Part shown: in pieces, positions 42,524 through 51,586 of the stretch
How positions within the stretch are numbered: the stretch's first letter is position 1
How the letters are laid out: the number at the start of each line of letters is the position of its first letter
Assembly: GCA_937883755.1 (NCBI GenBank)
Contig: CAKZYA010000059.1
Span: 295,852 to 359,851, forward strand
Length of the DNA stretch: 64,000 nt
Reading direction: 5' to 3'
Source: an uncultured Flammeovirgaceae bacterium
GTDB taxonomy: Bacteria; Bacteroidota; Bacteroidia; Cytophagales; Cyclobacteriaceae
Translations under genes and position numbers: made by a program
The notes under the pieces: generated by a model
Database searches by the model: none
Told to the model about the DNA's origin: nothing
What the model saw: only the letters and a program-made list of their open reading frames with translations

Positions 42524-42943
42524 TTATTCTTCTTTTGCTTTTTTCCATAGTGGTCCAGTCAAGGCGACTATTAAAGCAATGTTCGTTATTGAGTTACTTA
42601 CATTTCCTGAAAGTATACAACCTAAGCTATCCATAAAGAACCAAACCATTAAACTAACTAGTACAGCTTTCCTTATCGTTTCAGGTTCTCTTTCGTATAT
42701 GTCCGCCAAAAGCCAAATCAATATTGCCCATCCAAACATTACTCCACCTAAAATTGCCGAGAGAAGAACTGTAGTCGAGGCGTCATAGTTCTGAAACCCA
42801 TCGAGTGGCCATTCCGAGAGGTCTAAAACCATTTCGATTGGTTTTCTCAAAGACTTAATTGAACCAACAAAGAAGAGCAATGCATAAACCGATATTGCAA
42901 TAGCTGAAAATTTTAGCCAATTTTTATGAATCTGTTTTGTCAT
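42524..42943 (-). CDS. Small four-helix membrane protein
   Basis: The 139 residues contain four hydrophobic segments: FSAIAISVYALLFFVGSI, LLSAILGGVMFGWAILIWLLAD, AVLVSLMVWFFMDSLGCIL and ITNIALIVALTGPLW, with a conserved-looking charged loop ADIYEREPETIRKAVL. The family is not named with certainty; similar proteins of unknown function are common next to TetR genes. It lies 50 bp downstream of the tetR-like gene on the same strand and is probably its target or co-transcribed partner. Confidence 0.7.
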   Translation of the reverse strand: MTKQIHKNWLKFSAIAISVYALLFFVGSIKSLRKPIEMVLDLSEWPLDGFQNYDASTTVLLSAILGGVMFGWAILIWLLADIYEREPETIRKAVLVSLMVWFFMDSLGCILSGNVSNSITNIALIVALTGPLWKKAKEE

Positions 42944-42993
42944 ATCATTGATGTTTTGTTTAGAACAAAGCTATCAATGACAATCTGGAAATT

Positions 42994-43545
42994 TTAGTCG
43001 GTAGCGTACAACTGCCCTACAAGCTGTTTGGATGTTTTTCCTAAACTTTCAAAGTATGTATTGAGATATTCACGGTTCAGATTTTTTTCATTAATTCGCA
43101 TATAAAAATCGTCTGTGGCAATAGCAAACAGTCCATCTAATTGATTTTGTGACAGATTGTGATTAATGTCACGTGCCCAGAGCATTATTGAATAGTTACC
43201 AAGTATTCGATTGGACTTTTCAAGAGCTTTTTCGATTCGACTATTTTTACGATTGATTCTCAACTGACGATGGAATAATAAATCAGTTTTATGTTCCAAG
43301 AGAATATCAATCAAATCTGGATATAAATTGTCACAGTTTTTCTCCTTGTCCGCAAGCATCACACATTGCCCAAAGTGGTATTCAAAAAGGTCTCCAACAA
43401 AACAGTCAAGGTCAGCAAAGTAGTGATAAAAAGAAGACTTGCTAATTCCAACAATCCTTGCAAGCTGTTCGATTTTAAGTCCATCAAAGCCATTAACAGA
43501 GCAAAGCTCGTAGCCTTTTAATATCCATAAATCTTGTTTTTTCAT
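42994..43545 (-). CDS. TetR-family transcriptional regulator
   Basis: The N-terminal HTH covers residues 5-50 (WILKGYELCSVNGFDGLKIEQLARIVGISKSSFYHYFADLDCFVGDLFEYHF is read over residues 8-59), with the typical recognition helix ISKSSFYHYF. The remaining 130 residues form an all-helical ligand and dimerisation domain. TetR proteins usually repress neighbouring genes until a small ligand binds; the adjacent small membrane protein is the likely target. Base composition is lower in GC than in the flanking housekeeping genes, and the gene pair is bounded by inverted repeats, so recent acquisition is plausible. Confidence 0.85.
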   Translation of the reverse strand: MKKQDLWILKGYELCSVNGFDGLKIEQLARIVGISKSSFYHYFADLDCFVGDLFEYHFGQCVMLADKEKNCDNLYPDLIDILLEHKTDLLFHRQLRINRKNSRIEKALEKSNRILGNYSIMLWARDINHNLSQNQLDGLFAIATDDFYMRINEKNLNREYLNTYFESLGKTSKQLVGQLYATD

Positions 43546-43567
43546 TGCTAATTTGTTTTGCTCAAAT

Positions 43568-43578
43568 TACCGCCAACA
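43568..43578. repeat. Right arm of the 11-bp inverted repeat
   Basis: TACCGCCAACA is the exact reverse complement of 42511-42521. Beyond it ATTGCACAACGGCAACTAG continues the attC-like look. The arms share further bases (TGTTGGCGGTA then G or A then TTT). Confidence 0.45.
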
Positions 43579-43704
43579 ATTGCACAACGGCAACTAGTCT
43601 CCGTTATTTTCCTTATGTTAAGGACATTCTTCGTACTAATCCAGCGATTTTTCAATGCTTTTGAATCAGCAGGATTCAGCAATAAAGCTAACTTGAATAC
43701 CTCC

Positions 43705-44283
43705 TCAAATTTGTATCCGGTTCATCAGTTTACTGAAGTTGGTGGAATCTATCCGCAGGTAGGAAGCTATATCTTTTTGGGAAACCATATTGAGCAGATG
43801 AGGGCTACGCTGTACAAAAACTTTAAAGCGGGTTTCCATATCAAAAGCGAGCAATTCGTGCTGCCGCTCAATCACTCCCACTAAAAAATGCTCCACTGCT
43901 TTTCGGTAAAGGGTTTCAATCTCCCGGTAATCCTGCATCAATCGTTGATGCTTATCGTACGATAGTCGCAGAAACTTGCTATCGGTAATGGTTTCCAGAT
44001 AGTATCTGGAAGGGGTTTGGGTAAAAAATGATTCGGGAATACCACTGAACGAAGGGGAGTAAGCAAAAGCAATGATGTGCTGTTTGTCCCCGTTCAAATA
44101 GTAAGATTTTTGGATGCCTTCTACCACGTAGTAGGTAAATCGCTCGGTCTCACCCGGAGCGGTCATAATGGTTTTCTTGGGCAATTCGTAAGGTGTCCAA
44201 TGCGAAAGATATTCATCTAGAATCTCATCATCTACCGAATAGATTTTCGTCAAAAATTCCTTCATCTGGGTTGCTGAGGTCAT
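43705..44283 (-). CDS. Crp/Fnr-family regulator (cyclic-nucleotide-binding-like domain)
   Basis: The ATG at 44283 is preferred over a GTG at 44301; 192 residues. The N-terminal cupin-like cNMP domain includes TIMTAPGETERFTYYVVEGIQKSYYLN and IAFAYSPSFSGIPESFFTQTPSRYYLETI, and the C-terminal winged HTH has VSQKDIASYLRIDSTNFSKLMNRI. In this Bacteroidota subgroup the cNMP pocket residues are usually not conserved, so cAMP binding is doubtful. It is a lone gene just upstream of the cassette-like module; target genes are not evident. Confidence 0.85.
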   Translation of the reverse strand: MTSATQMKEFLTKIYSVDDEILDEYLSHWTPYELPKKTIMTAPGETERFTYYVVEGIQKSYYLNGDKQHIIAFAYSPSFSGIPESFFTQTPSRYYLETITDSKFLRLSYDKHQRLMQDYREIETLYRKAVEHFLVGVIERQHELLAFDMETRFKVFVQRSPHLLNMVSQKDIASYLRIDSTNFSKLMNRIQI

Positions 44284-44327
44284 GCGAGCAATATACCTCA
44301 CAATGAATTTGGGGACAAGCCACTATT

Positions 44328-44551
44328 TATACTAATGCCAGCATCGTTTGATTAATGTGCTTTATCGGCAAAATTCGTAAGAAAAATCCCCCTAGCCCCC
44401 TTTACGAAAGGGGGAAATGGATAAACGAGTATAACAGGCTCCCGTGGTGAGCTTAGTTAACCCAGTTTGCTATCTCCCCCTTGGAAAAAGGGGGGTAGGG
44501 GGATTTAATGCCCACCTAGAAAGAGCACAATATTGAATCGATATTAGTATA
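44328..44551. mobile_element. MITE-like element with TA-flanked terminal inverted repeats
   Basis: TATACTAAT (44328-44336) and ATTAGTATA (44543-44551) are perfect terminal inverted repeats, and similarity continues inward (ATCGTTTGATTAATGTGCTTTA against GAGCACAATATTGAATCGAT, in part). Inside is a second nested inverted repeat, AATCCCCCTA, CCCCCTTT near 44387-44403 against AAAGGGGGG, TAGGGGGATT near 44487-44505. The TA at each end is what IS630/mariner-type insertion leaves. There is no ORF, so the element would be non-autonomous. Confidence 0.5.
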
Positions 44552-44654
44552 AAAATATACGTGCATCCAGAAAATAGGTGCTTAAGCTGTATTCCTTACT
44601 GTAACTTCCCCTTTCAGCTCTTAGTTCTATAGTTTTTGTAGCTCGGCTTTTGTA
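44552..44654. other. Intergenic sequence after the MITE-like element
   Basis: No feature is seen between the element and the stop of the DUF5946 gene apart from AT-rich sequence. Confidence 0.4.
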
Positions 44655-45167
44655 TTAGCTTTTCGTTCTGTCTACTAGTTTAGCGATTGTTTTGTGCTGA
44701 TGTGACCACGAAGACCAAACTGACTTAGCCCACCTTTCAGCAATTTCATAATGCAAATCTGCATCTTCGTTATCCCAAAGTTCAAATACCGTTAGCTCAC
44801 CAAATGATTGAGGCGGTTCCAGCCACTCCAATATACCTTTGCCTTTGTAGTATTGGGAGAACTGGCTTCTCAGCGTAGGCATTTCTGATATGCTCAGTTC
44901 TTGTTCGAATACACCGTATAACGATGCAAGATGAATATTTACCGAATTCACTGCTCGCTTATCCTCTTTTTTTCCCACGTGTTGGCAAGCATACGCATCA
45001 ACGGTAAACTGATGCCCCTTCCAATATCGTAGATCGGAGTACTCTCTCTCCATAATTTCAGTAAACATCATCCAACATCCAGGAGACGCCAGCATGTATT
45101 TATGACACTCTCCCTCTATGTTCAATGACTCTGCACCACAGCCGAAACAGTTAATATAGTCGCTCAT
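44655..45167 (-). CDS. DUF5946 family protein
   Basis: The 170-residue soluble protein opens with a cysteine motif, CFGCGAESLNIEGECHKYMLASPGCW (residues 7-32), then RYWKGHQFTVDAYACQHVGK, NSVNIHLASLYGVFEQ and AERWAKSVWSSWSHQHKTI. This order fits DUF5946, a family with conserved Cys and His likely to bind a metal and no known function. Single gene; its promoter region includes the perfect palindrome GACCGCTAGCGGTC. Confidence 0.8.
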   Translation of the reverse strand: MSDYINCFGCGAESLNIEGECHKYMLASPGCWMMFTEIMEREYSDLRYWKGHQFTVDAYACQHVGKKEDKRAVNSVNIHLASLYGVFEQELSISEMPTLRSQFSQYYKGKGILEWLEPPQSFGELTVFELWDNEDADLHYEIAERWAKSVWSSWSHQHKTIAKLVDRTKS

Positions 45168-45194
45168 GGTAGGATCTTTTCTCTATGGTTGCCC

Positions 45195-45208
45195 GACCGC
45201 TAGCGGTC
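45195..45208. repeat. 14-bp perfect palindrome upstream of the DUF5946 gene
   Basis: GACCGCTAGCGGTC is a perfect palindrome 28 bp before the DUF5946 start. It could be an operator or a short dispersed palindrome. I see no second full copy in the window. Confidence 0.45.
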
Positions 45209-45252
45209 TAAACGTAGTGTCTTAGGTTACAATCGAACTACGACTTTCTAGA

Positions 45253-46026
45253 TTAAACTACAATTTTCTCGTCTTTCAAAATAAAGTCAGCTAAATCTCT
45301 TGCCCAAGTTTGATAAGTAAATAAAGAGGGATGTACTCCATCACTGAAAAACTCCGACATTTCGGTATCCACCTGGAATTTCTTCATCCAGCCGTCTAGC
45401 GTGATTTTCTCCAAAGAATAGTAAACATTGGGCAAGGGATCAGTCACCTTTTTAAGCTCGGCGCCGAGTATTTCTACCAAGTTTCCCACCGTGAATTTTA
45501 TCAGCGGTGTAAATGCTGGAAACTCTTTGATGGGTGGCATATTAGCAAAAACAATGGGTGTTTCCGGGAATTTGAATCGTAACTCAGATACTAATTTCTC
45601 AATATCTTTTCGCCACTTAGCTGGGCGATTAAGCTGGAAAGCATCGTTTCCTCCCAGCCCCACGACAATGATATCAACTTCGTTTTCGGTAATCTTGGGA
45701 AGAATTTTTTCGGTTACTTTCTTGGCAGTGTACCCACTTTTAGCGTACACTTTCCATCTCACATTTACCCCTAGTTGGTCGCCAATTTCTTGGGCAAGCG
45801 TTCCGGTAAACCCTTCGCGATGCGTTTTCACCCCTACTCCAGCAATAGTGCTTTCGCCAATTGCTAACAGACTAACTTCTTTGGTTGAATCAATTTGGAC
45901 ATACCCTTCGATTCCAGTTGCTTCAGGAAGTACTGGCACACTGGCTCTGATTTGCTGGCCTTGGTAGTACATAAGCGGTAACAAAGGTACGGCTACTGTA
46001 GCTCCTAAAATGTACCGGGTATTCAT
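45253..46026 (-). CDS. SGNH/GDSL hydrolase with N-terminal membrane anchor
   Basis: Two adjacent ATG codons (46029, 46026) are possible; the choice changes one residue. After a hydrophobic N-terminus (ILGATVAVPLLPLMYYQG) come block I SLLAIGESTIAGVGVKTHREG (Ser in GES), block III VVGLGGNDAFQL (Gly and Asn) and block V FFSDGVHPSLFTYQTWA (Asp and His), the catalytic set of SGNH esterases. Block I has GES in place of GDS. The product, 257 residues, is likely a periplasmic lipase or esterase such as a lysophospholipase or acetyl-esterase. It stands alone between DUF5946 and gcvP genes. Confidence 0.88.
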   Translation of the reverse strand: MNTRYILGATVAVPLLPLMYYQGQQIRASVPVLPEATGIEGYVQIDSTKEVSLLAIGESTIAGVGVKTHREGFTGTLAQEIGDQLGVNVRWKVYAKSGYTAKKVTEKILPKITENEVDIIVVGLGGNDAFQLNRPAKWRKDIEKLVSELRFKFPETPIVFANMPPIKEFPAFTPLIKFTVGNLVEILGAELKKVTDPLPNVYYSLEKITLDGWMKKFQVDTEMSEFFSDGVHPSLFTYQTWARDLADFILKDEKIVV

Positions 46027-46107
46027 CATTCATTGCTTACTTTTTCAGCTAACAAAAAAAGTCATGCAAATATACATGACTTTCTATCGGAATCTTAATA
46101 ACTAATT

Positions 46108-49029
46108 TTATACCGCATCTGCCGTAGCTTCTTCGGCTTCGGCTGCTTCATAAGCCTCTACCGGTAAGCAACTGCACATTAGGTTACGGTCGCCGTAAGC
46201 ATCGTCAATTCGGCTAACCGACGGCCAAAATTTCTTGTCGCGGACGTAAGTTAACGGAAAAACCGCTTTCTCGCGGGAATACGGATAGTCCCAAGATTCA
46301 GCCGTAGCCACTGCCATCGTATGTGGAGCGTTCTTTAGTACGTTATTTTGAGGGTCAACTAATCCAGCTTCAATGTCTCGAATCTCCTGACGGACTTCAA
46401 TCATAGCATCGCAGAAGCGATCTAACTCAGCTTTACTTTCGCTTTCGGTCGGCTCAATCATCATGGTTCCAGCTACTGGGAAAGATACCGTAGGCGCGTG
46501 GAAACCATAGTCCATCAAACGTTTGGCAATGTCGGTAACTTCTATATTAGCCTTCTTAAACTCCCGACAATCAATAATCATCTCGTGAGCACTACGCCCT
46601 TTCTTCCCGGTGTAAAGTACTGGATAATGCCCCTCGAGTCGGAATTTAATATAATTGGTATTCAAGATGGCAATTTGCGTAGCCCGGGTTAAGCCTTCGC
46701 TACCCATCATCGCAATGTAGGCATAGGAAATAGGTAAAATGCTGGCACTACCTACCGGAGCCGCCGAGATGGCCCCATTAAACGTGCCATTGTAATTTGT
46801 TGGATTTTGGGGTAAGTGAGGAGCAAGATGCGCTACTACTCCAATAGGCCCCATGCCAGGTCCACCACCACCGTGCGGAATGCAGAACGTTTTATGCAGA
46901 TTGAGATGGCACACATCGGCTCCGATGTTCGCCGGACTGGTTAGTCCCACCTGAGCGTTCATATTGGCGCCGTCCATGTAGACTTGTCCTCCGTGCTGAT
47001 GCACCAAAGCACAAATCTCCTGAATATCTTCTTCAAAAACTCCGTGGGTGGAAGGATACGTCACCATCAGTGCTGCCAGGTTCTCACTGTGTTTTTCGGC
47101 ATTCTCCTGTAAATCAGCAATATCTATATTTCCGTGTTCGTCGCATTTTACCAGCACTACTTTCATACCTGCCATCACCGCACTAGCAAAGTTAGTTCCG
47201 TGAGCCGACGTCGGGATCAACGCAATGTTTCGATGGCCTTCACCCCGATCTCGGTGGTAACTACGAATTACCATGAGTCCGGCGAACTCACCCTGAGCAC
47301 CCGAATTGGGCTGTAAAGAAACATCAGCAAATCCGGTAATTTCACAGAGCCAGTCTCTCAGGTTCGTTACTAGTTCCTGGTATCCTTCGGTTTGGCTAGC
47401 CGGAGCGTAAGGATGTAGCTGACCAAACTCGGGCCAGGTAACTGGAATCATTTCGGTAGTAGCGTTAAGCTTCATAGTACACGAGCCAAGAGCAATCATT
47501 GAATGTACCAACGACAAGTCTTTGTTTTCCAGTTGTTTAATGTAGCGTAACATTTCGTGCTCCGAGTGATGACTATTAAACACCGGATGTGTTAAATATT
47601 CACTTTTTCGCACCAAAGCAGCAGGCCAATCCAGCACCAAGCTGTCAACCTCTTTTTGTAAGTCAAAGTTACTCACCCGCGAAGCTACCGAAGCAAGTAA
47701 TGTCAGGATTTGCTCCACATCAGCTACCGTAGTGGTTTCATCCAGAGAAATACCAATATCACCATCCGAGAAATAACGAAAGTTGATATTTTCCTCCTCA
47801 CCTTTTTCTCTGAGCTTATTCTGATCAGGCACTGAGACTTTTAGTGTATCAAAGTAGTATTTGTTTCTCTGCTCAAGCCCTAGTTCCTCTAGGCCTTTTG
47901 CCAGAAGTTTAGCCAGACCATGGGTACGCTGGGCAATGTTTTTCAGGCCATCCGCCCCATGGTATACTCCGTACATACCTGCCATTACGGCCAAGAGCAC
48001 CTGAGCCGTGCAGATATTAGAAGTCGCCCGGTCGCGCTTAATATGCTGCTCACGAGTTTGTAGAGCCATTCTAAAGGCCGGATTACCCTTAACATCTACT
48101 GACGCCCCGATAATTCTCCCCGGTACTTGACGCTTGTATTCTTCCCGAGTAGCAAAGAAAGCGGCATGTGGCCCACCAAAACCCATTGGGATACCGAAGC
48201 GCTGCGTAGTTCCTACTACACAATCAGCCCCCATTTCACCGGGAGAGGTAAGCAGGGTTAATGCTAAAAGATCAGAGGCTACTGCTACTTTTACACCGTA
48301 TTCTTGTGCAGATTGCATTAGGGCACTATGATCATGGATAGCTCCGTTAGCATCCGGATACTGAAGCAGTATTCCGAATAAGTCTTCATCCGTTACATCC
48401 ACAGTGTCCAGAGAGCCAACGATCAATTCAATCTCCAGTGGCTCAGCCCGGGTCTGTAGCACATTGAGCGTTTGAGGAAAGGTGTTTTCATCCACAAAAA
48501 ACTTAGTCGCTTTCTTCTTACTACCCTTTCGTAAACCATAAAACATACTCATGGCTTCGGCAGCGGCGGTAGCCTCATCAAGTAAAGAGGCATTCGCCAT
48601 TTCCATGCCCGTCAAGTCCATCACCATCGTCTGGAAATTCACCAATGCCTCTAAGCGACCTTGGGCAATTTCCGCCTGATACGGAGTGTAAGCAGTGTAC
48701 CAACCAGGATTTTCCAGAATATTTCGTTGAATCACTGCAGGAGTATAGCAGTTATAGTACCCCTGCCCGATATACGATTTAGCTACCTGATTTTTTTCAG
48801 CCAGTTTCTTGAGCTCAGACAAAAATTCGGTCTCGGTTTGAGCCGATGGCAAGCGCATCGGTTCTTTTAGTCGGATAGACGCGGGAACGGTCTCCGTAAT
48901 TAATTCTTCTAAGGTCTCAACTCCCACTGCCTCCAGCATTGAAGCAATTTCATGATGGTCTGGACCGTTGTGACGCTTTTCAAATGGTAAGTACGATTGA
49001 ACTGATAATTTCATGGACATTAGGTTCAT
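46108..49029 (-). CDS. gcvP: Glycine dehydrogenase (decarboxylating), P protein of the glycine cleavage system
   Basis: The 973-residue protein is the fused P protein, with an N-terminal (inactive) half holding [20 protein letters not shown] and [13 protein letters not shown] and a C-terminal half with the PLP lysine in [22 protein letters not shown]. Other anchors are [22 protein letters not shown] and [15 protein letters not shown]. It decarboxylates glycine and passes the aminomethyl group to lipoylated GcvH. In-frame ATG codons at 49029, 49020 and 49014 are possible starts; the last gives [18 protein letters not shown] and the most usual N-terminus. No gcvH or gcvT adjoins. I saw no glycine riboswitch. 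Confidence 0.96.
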   Translation of the reverse strand: MNLMSMKLSVQSYLPFEKRHNGPDHHEIASMLEAVGVETLEELITETVPASIRLKEPMRLPSAQTETEFLSELKKLAEKNQVAKSYIGQGYYNCYTPAVIQRNILENPGWYTAYTPYQAEIAQGRLEALVNFQTMVMDLTGMEMANASLLDEATAAAEAMSMFYGLRKGSKKKATKFFVDENTFPQTLNVLQTRAEPLEIELIVGSLDTVDVTDEDLFGILLQYPDANGAIHDHSALMQSAQEYGVKVAVASDLLALTLLTSPGEMGADCVVGTTQRFGIPMGFGGPHAAFFATREEYKRQVPGRIIGASVDVKGNPAFRMALQTREQHIKRDRATSNICTAQVLLAVMAGMYGVYHGADGLKNIAQRTHGLAKLLAKGLEELGLEQRNKYYFDTLKVSVPDQNKLREKGEEENINFRYFSDGDIGISLDETTTVADVEQILTLLASVASRVSNFDLQKEVDSLVLDWPAALVRKSEYLTHPVFNSHHSEHEMLRYIKQLENKDLSLVHSMIALGSCTMKLNATTEMIPVTWPEFGQLHPYAPASQTEGYQELVTNLRDWLCEITGFADVSLQPNSGAQGEFAGLMVIRSYHRDRGEGHRNIALIPTSAHGTNFASAVMAGMKVVLVKCDEHGNIDIADLQENAEKHSENLAALMVTYPSTHGVFEEDIQEICALVHQHGGQVYMDGANMNAQVGLTSPANIGADVCHLNLHKTFCIPHGGGGPGMGPIGVVAHLAPHLPQNPTNYNGTFNGAISAAPVGSASILPISYAYIAMMGSEGLTRATQIAILNTNYIKFRLEGHYPVLYTGKKGRSAHEMIIDCREFKKANIEVTDIAKRLMDYGFHAPTVSFPVAGTMMIEPTESESKAELDRFCDAMIEVRQEIRDIEAGLVDPQNNVLKNAPHTMAVATAESWDYPYSREKAVFPLTYVRDKKFWPSVSRIDDAYGDRNLMCSCLPVEAYEAAEAEEATADAV

Positions 49030-49430
<401 letters not shown>

Positions 49431-49432
<2 letters not shown>

Positions 49433-50411
49433 AGCTTTTACGCCGTAAAGTGAAACGGGTGATTTCACCGCGACTGAAGTAACGGACTGGAGCACCAGAG
49501 ACTCCGCAGCCAGGGCTGGTATAGCCAGTCATGCCGTTGTGGTTCCAAAGACCTTTTACTAAGTGCTTTCCTTGAGAAACGTTATGAATAATTGGTGAGC
49601 CATTGGGCAAGCATACTTGTCCGGCGTGAGTATGCCCACAAAGGTAGAGTTGAAAGTCTGCCTGTGAGGCTTCTTGATACAATTCAGGCGAGTGTACCAG
49701 TGCTATTTTGAAGTCTCCTTCGGCTTGCTTCAGCGCATGAATGGCATCATTGGTCAAATAGCATTGAGGATCATCAGTGCCTACGAGCGTGATTTTCTCG
49801 CTATTTCTTTCAATTTGAACATGCTGATTATTAAGAATCTGTACCGGCATTTCTGTTAGGTGGCGAGCAATGTGATGAGTATCATGATTGCCTAGGGTGA
49901 CAAACACTCCATCGGGGGCCTGCGCCATCCGAAAAATTCGGTAAAGAGGATCAAGTACATTATCATTGTACTCGCCGTGGGCGTGTAATCGGTAGTCACC
50001 CGTAAAAACAGCAACATCAAATCGGAGAATATCTAAATATTCACAAATTACATCCTCAATTCCTGGCAAGCTATCCAAATGAAGATCGGTTAAGTGAACA
50101 ACCTGGTAGCCATCAAAAGCTGGTGGTAGATCATCAAAGTACAGTTCGTGCTCACGAATAACAATATTACGAGCATTGCGTACCCCTTGCCGATACATAA
50201 AACTCGCTTTTAATCCGAAAATGAAATAGGGTAAAATATAATCGAGGCGGGAAGTTTTTCCCTGGCGTAGCTGATCCTCACTAAATCTGCTGAAGCGAAT
50301 GTTTTCTAGCCTTCGTCGGTTCTCTAACCAGCGTTGGTGCTGATCCTTGACTTCTTCCAGAGAAACCACACTTACTAAGTGGTCTCTCTCCGTTTCCTGA
50401 ACAGTATTCAT
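49431..50411 (-). CDS. Calcineurin-like metallophosphoesterase
   Basis: The ATG at 50411 is preferred over a GTG at 50477; 326 residues. Motifs of the YaeI/UDP-diacylglucosamine-hydrolase-like group are VVHLTDLHLDS, AVFTGDYRLHAHGEY, FVTLGNHDTHH, IALVHSPELYQ and LYLCGHTHAGQVCLP, which supply the two-metal site. A weakly hydrophobic stretch at LDYILPYFIFGLKASFMYRQG may associate with the membrane. Such enzymes cleave phosphodiesters of lipids or other small substrates; the substrate here is unknown. The stop codon lies at the edge of a heptamer repeat. Confidence 0.88.
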
Positions 50412-50536
50412 AGGCCTGCTTGAATCTATATCCAAGCCTCTGGTTACAAAAACTGAACCTAAGTTTAACTTTCCCACTTACGAGTAAGGAAATACCTAAA
50501 CCTACCCAGAAGATTGTAGTGATGGTCTAAGCTCTA

Positions 50537-51007
50537 CTATTCAGTCAAGAATAGTGTTTTCAAGCTAATCCAGAGTGCTTTTTTCTTTTCTACATCACTA
50601 GCAATTTCTATTAGCGAGTCAGCCCAGAGATAGGCTTTTCCAGTATCGTCTTTGTCAACCACATACTTCTTGGAGAAACTATTAAACTGCCAAGCTTCGG
50701 GAGGCATTCCGAACGTGATATAGTAGCTGTACTCTAGTTCAAACTCTACCCGATTAGGTTCCGGAGCTTGTTGGATATTCACTAGGCAAATATCATCAAG
50801 GGAAAGCTGTACAGCTTGGAGAATCTTTTCTAGCAGTTGCTTGCTTTCTTGAGAAAGATGAGAAACATCAGACTCGTCAACCAATACTAACACTCTCCAC
50901 ATGTTATTTCCTAGCGGCTGATAGGCTGTACCCTCAGTGGTTTCATTTGCTATGTAGATCGGTTCTTGGAAGAAAAAAGGCAGAAAGGCAGGATTTGAGT
51001 CAATCAT
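50537..51007 (-). CDS. Hypothetical protein, possibly a DNA polymerase III psi-like subunit
   Basis: The ATG at 51007 overlaps the thioesterase stop (ATGATTGA), implying coupled translation; 156 residues. The body reads FFQEPIYIANE, MWRVLVLVDESDVSHLSQESKQLLEKILQAVQLSLDDICLVN is read at residues 38-79, then YYITFGMPPEAWQFN and SLIEIASDVEKKKALWISLKTLF. The strand LVLVDE with the helix and SLDDICLVN resembles E. coli HolD (LVMVANDL, LRALTVSPDQVLQLT) and similar short Bacteroidota proteins. That assignment is weak. No signal peptide; cytoplasmic. Confidence 0.6.
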   Translation of the reverse strand: MIDSNPAFLPFFFQEPIYIANETTEGTAYQPLGNNMWRVLVLVDESDVSHLSQESKQLLEKILQAVQLSLDDICLVNIQQAPEPNRVEFELEYSYYITFGMPPEAWQFNSFSKKYVVDKDDTGKAYLWADSLIEIASDVEKKKALWISLKTLFLTE

Positions 51008-51545
51008 TAGAGTATTTTGGTTGGTAAGGAACATCAAAAATAGATTTTAGCTCCTTAGCTTCATCTGTTCTCATCCGCCCGGCCAGCACTAAACGTAGTT
51101 GACGGCGACGAAGTGCACTTTCAAACAGCTCCTTTTCATTTTGGGTCTCAGGAACTAACTCCGGTACTTTTACTTTTTTTCCTTTAGGGTTCACGGCTAC
51201 CATCGTAAAAAACGCACGATGACTTTCTATAACCCGGTTGTTGGGCACATCTTCGGCCTGAACCTCAATATGCACTTCCATTGAAGTATTAAACGCCCGA
51301 GTTACCTTAGCTTTGAGGGTTACCACATTCCCGATTTTTATCGGATGCGAAAAAGACACATTATCCACTGAGGCGGTTACTACGTAACTGTTGGCGTGTT
51401 TTTGAGCCGCAATAGCTGCCACAATATCCATCCAATACAATAGCCTTCCCCCCATTAGCCCATTCAGTCCGTTGGTATCATTCGGAAAGACCATCTCCGT
51501 CATGGTAGTCAATGATTCTTGGGCAGTCTTCTGTTTATTAGTCAT
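51000..51545 (-). CDS. Acyl-CoA thioesterase (hotdog fold)
   Basis: The 181-residue protein shows the YciA/cytosolic acyl-CoA hydrolase pattern: EMVFPNDTNGLNGLMGGRLLYWMDIVAAIAAQKHAN is read at residues 17-52, with the catalytic N-G-x-x-M-G-G segment, then VVTASVDNVSFSHPIKIGNVV and ALRRRQLRLVL near the end. It hydrolyses acyl-CoA to free acid and CoA in the cytoplasm. It overlaps the downstream hypothetical gene by 8 bp and is 42 bp behind the symporter gene on the same strand, so a three-gene operon is likely. Confidence 0.9.
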   Translation of the reverse strand: MTNKQKTAQESLTTMTEMVFPNDTNGLNGLMGGRLLYWMDIVAAIAAQKHANSYVVTASVDNVSFSHPIKIGNVVTLKAKVTRAFNTSMEVHIEVQAEDVPNNRVIESHRAFFTMVAVNPKGKKVKVPELVPETQNEKELFESALRRRQLRLVLAGRMRTDEAKELKSIFDVPYQPKYSND

Positions 51546-51586
51546 TAGTCCTTTGTCGCTGGTAATTTATCATTACTCATTATCAA

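Noticed and set aside
43558..43884. 108-codon plus-strand frame near the Crp-type gene
   Set aside because: It is antisense to the Crp/Fnr HTH region and the cassette-like repeat; no protein-like features.
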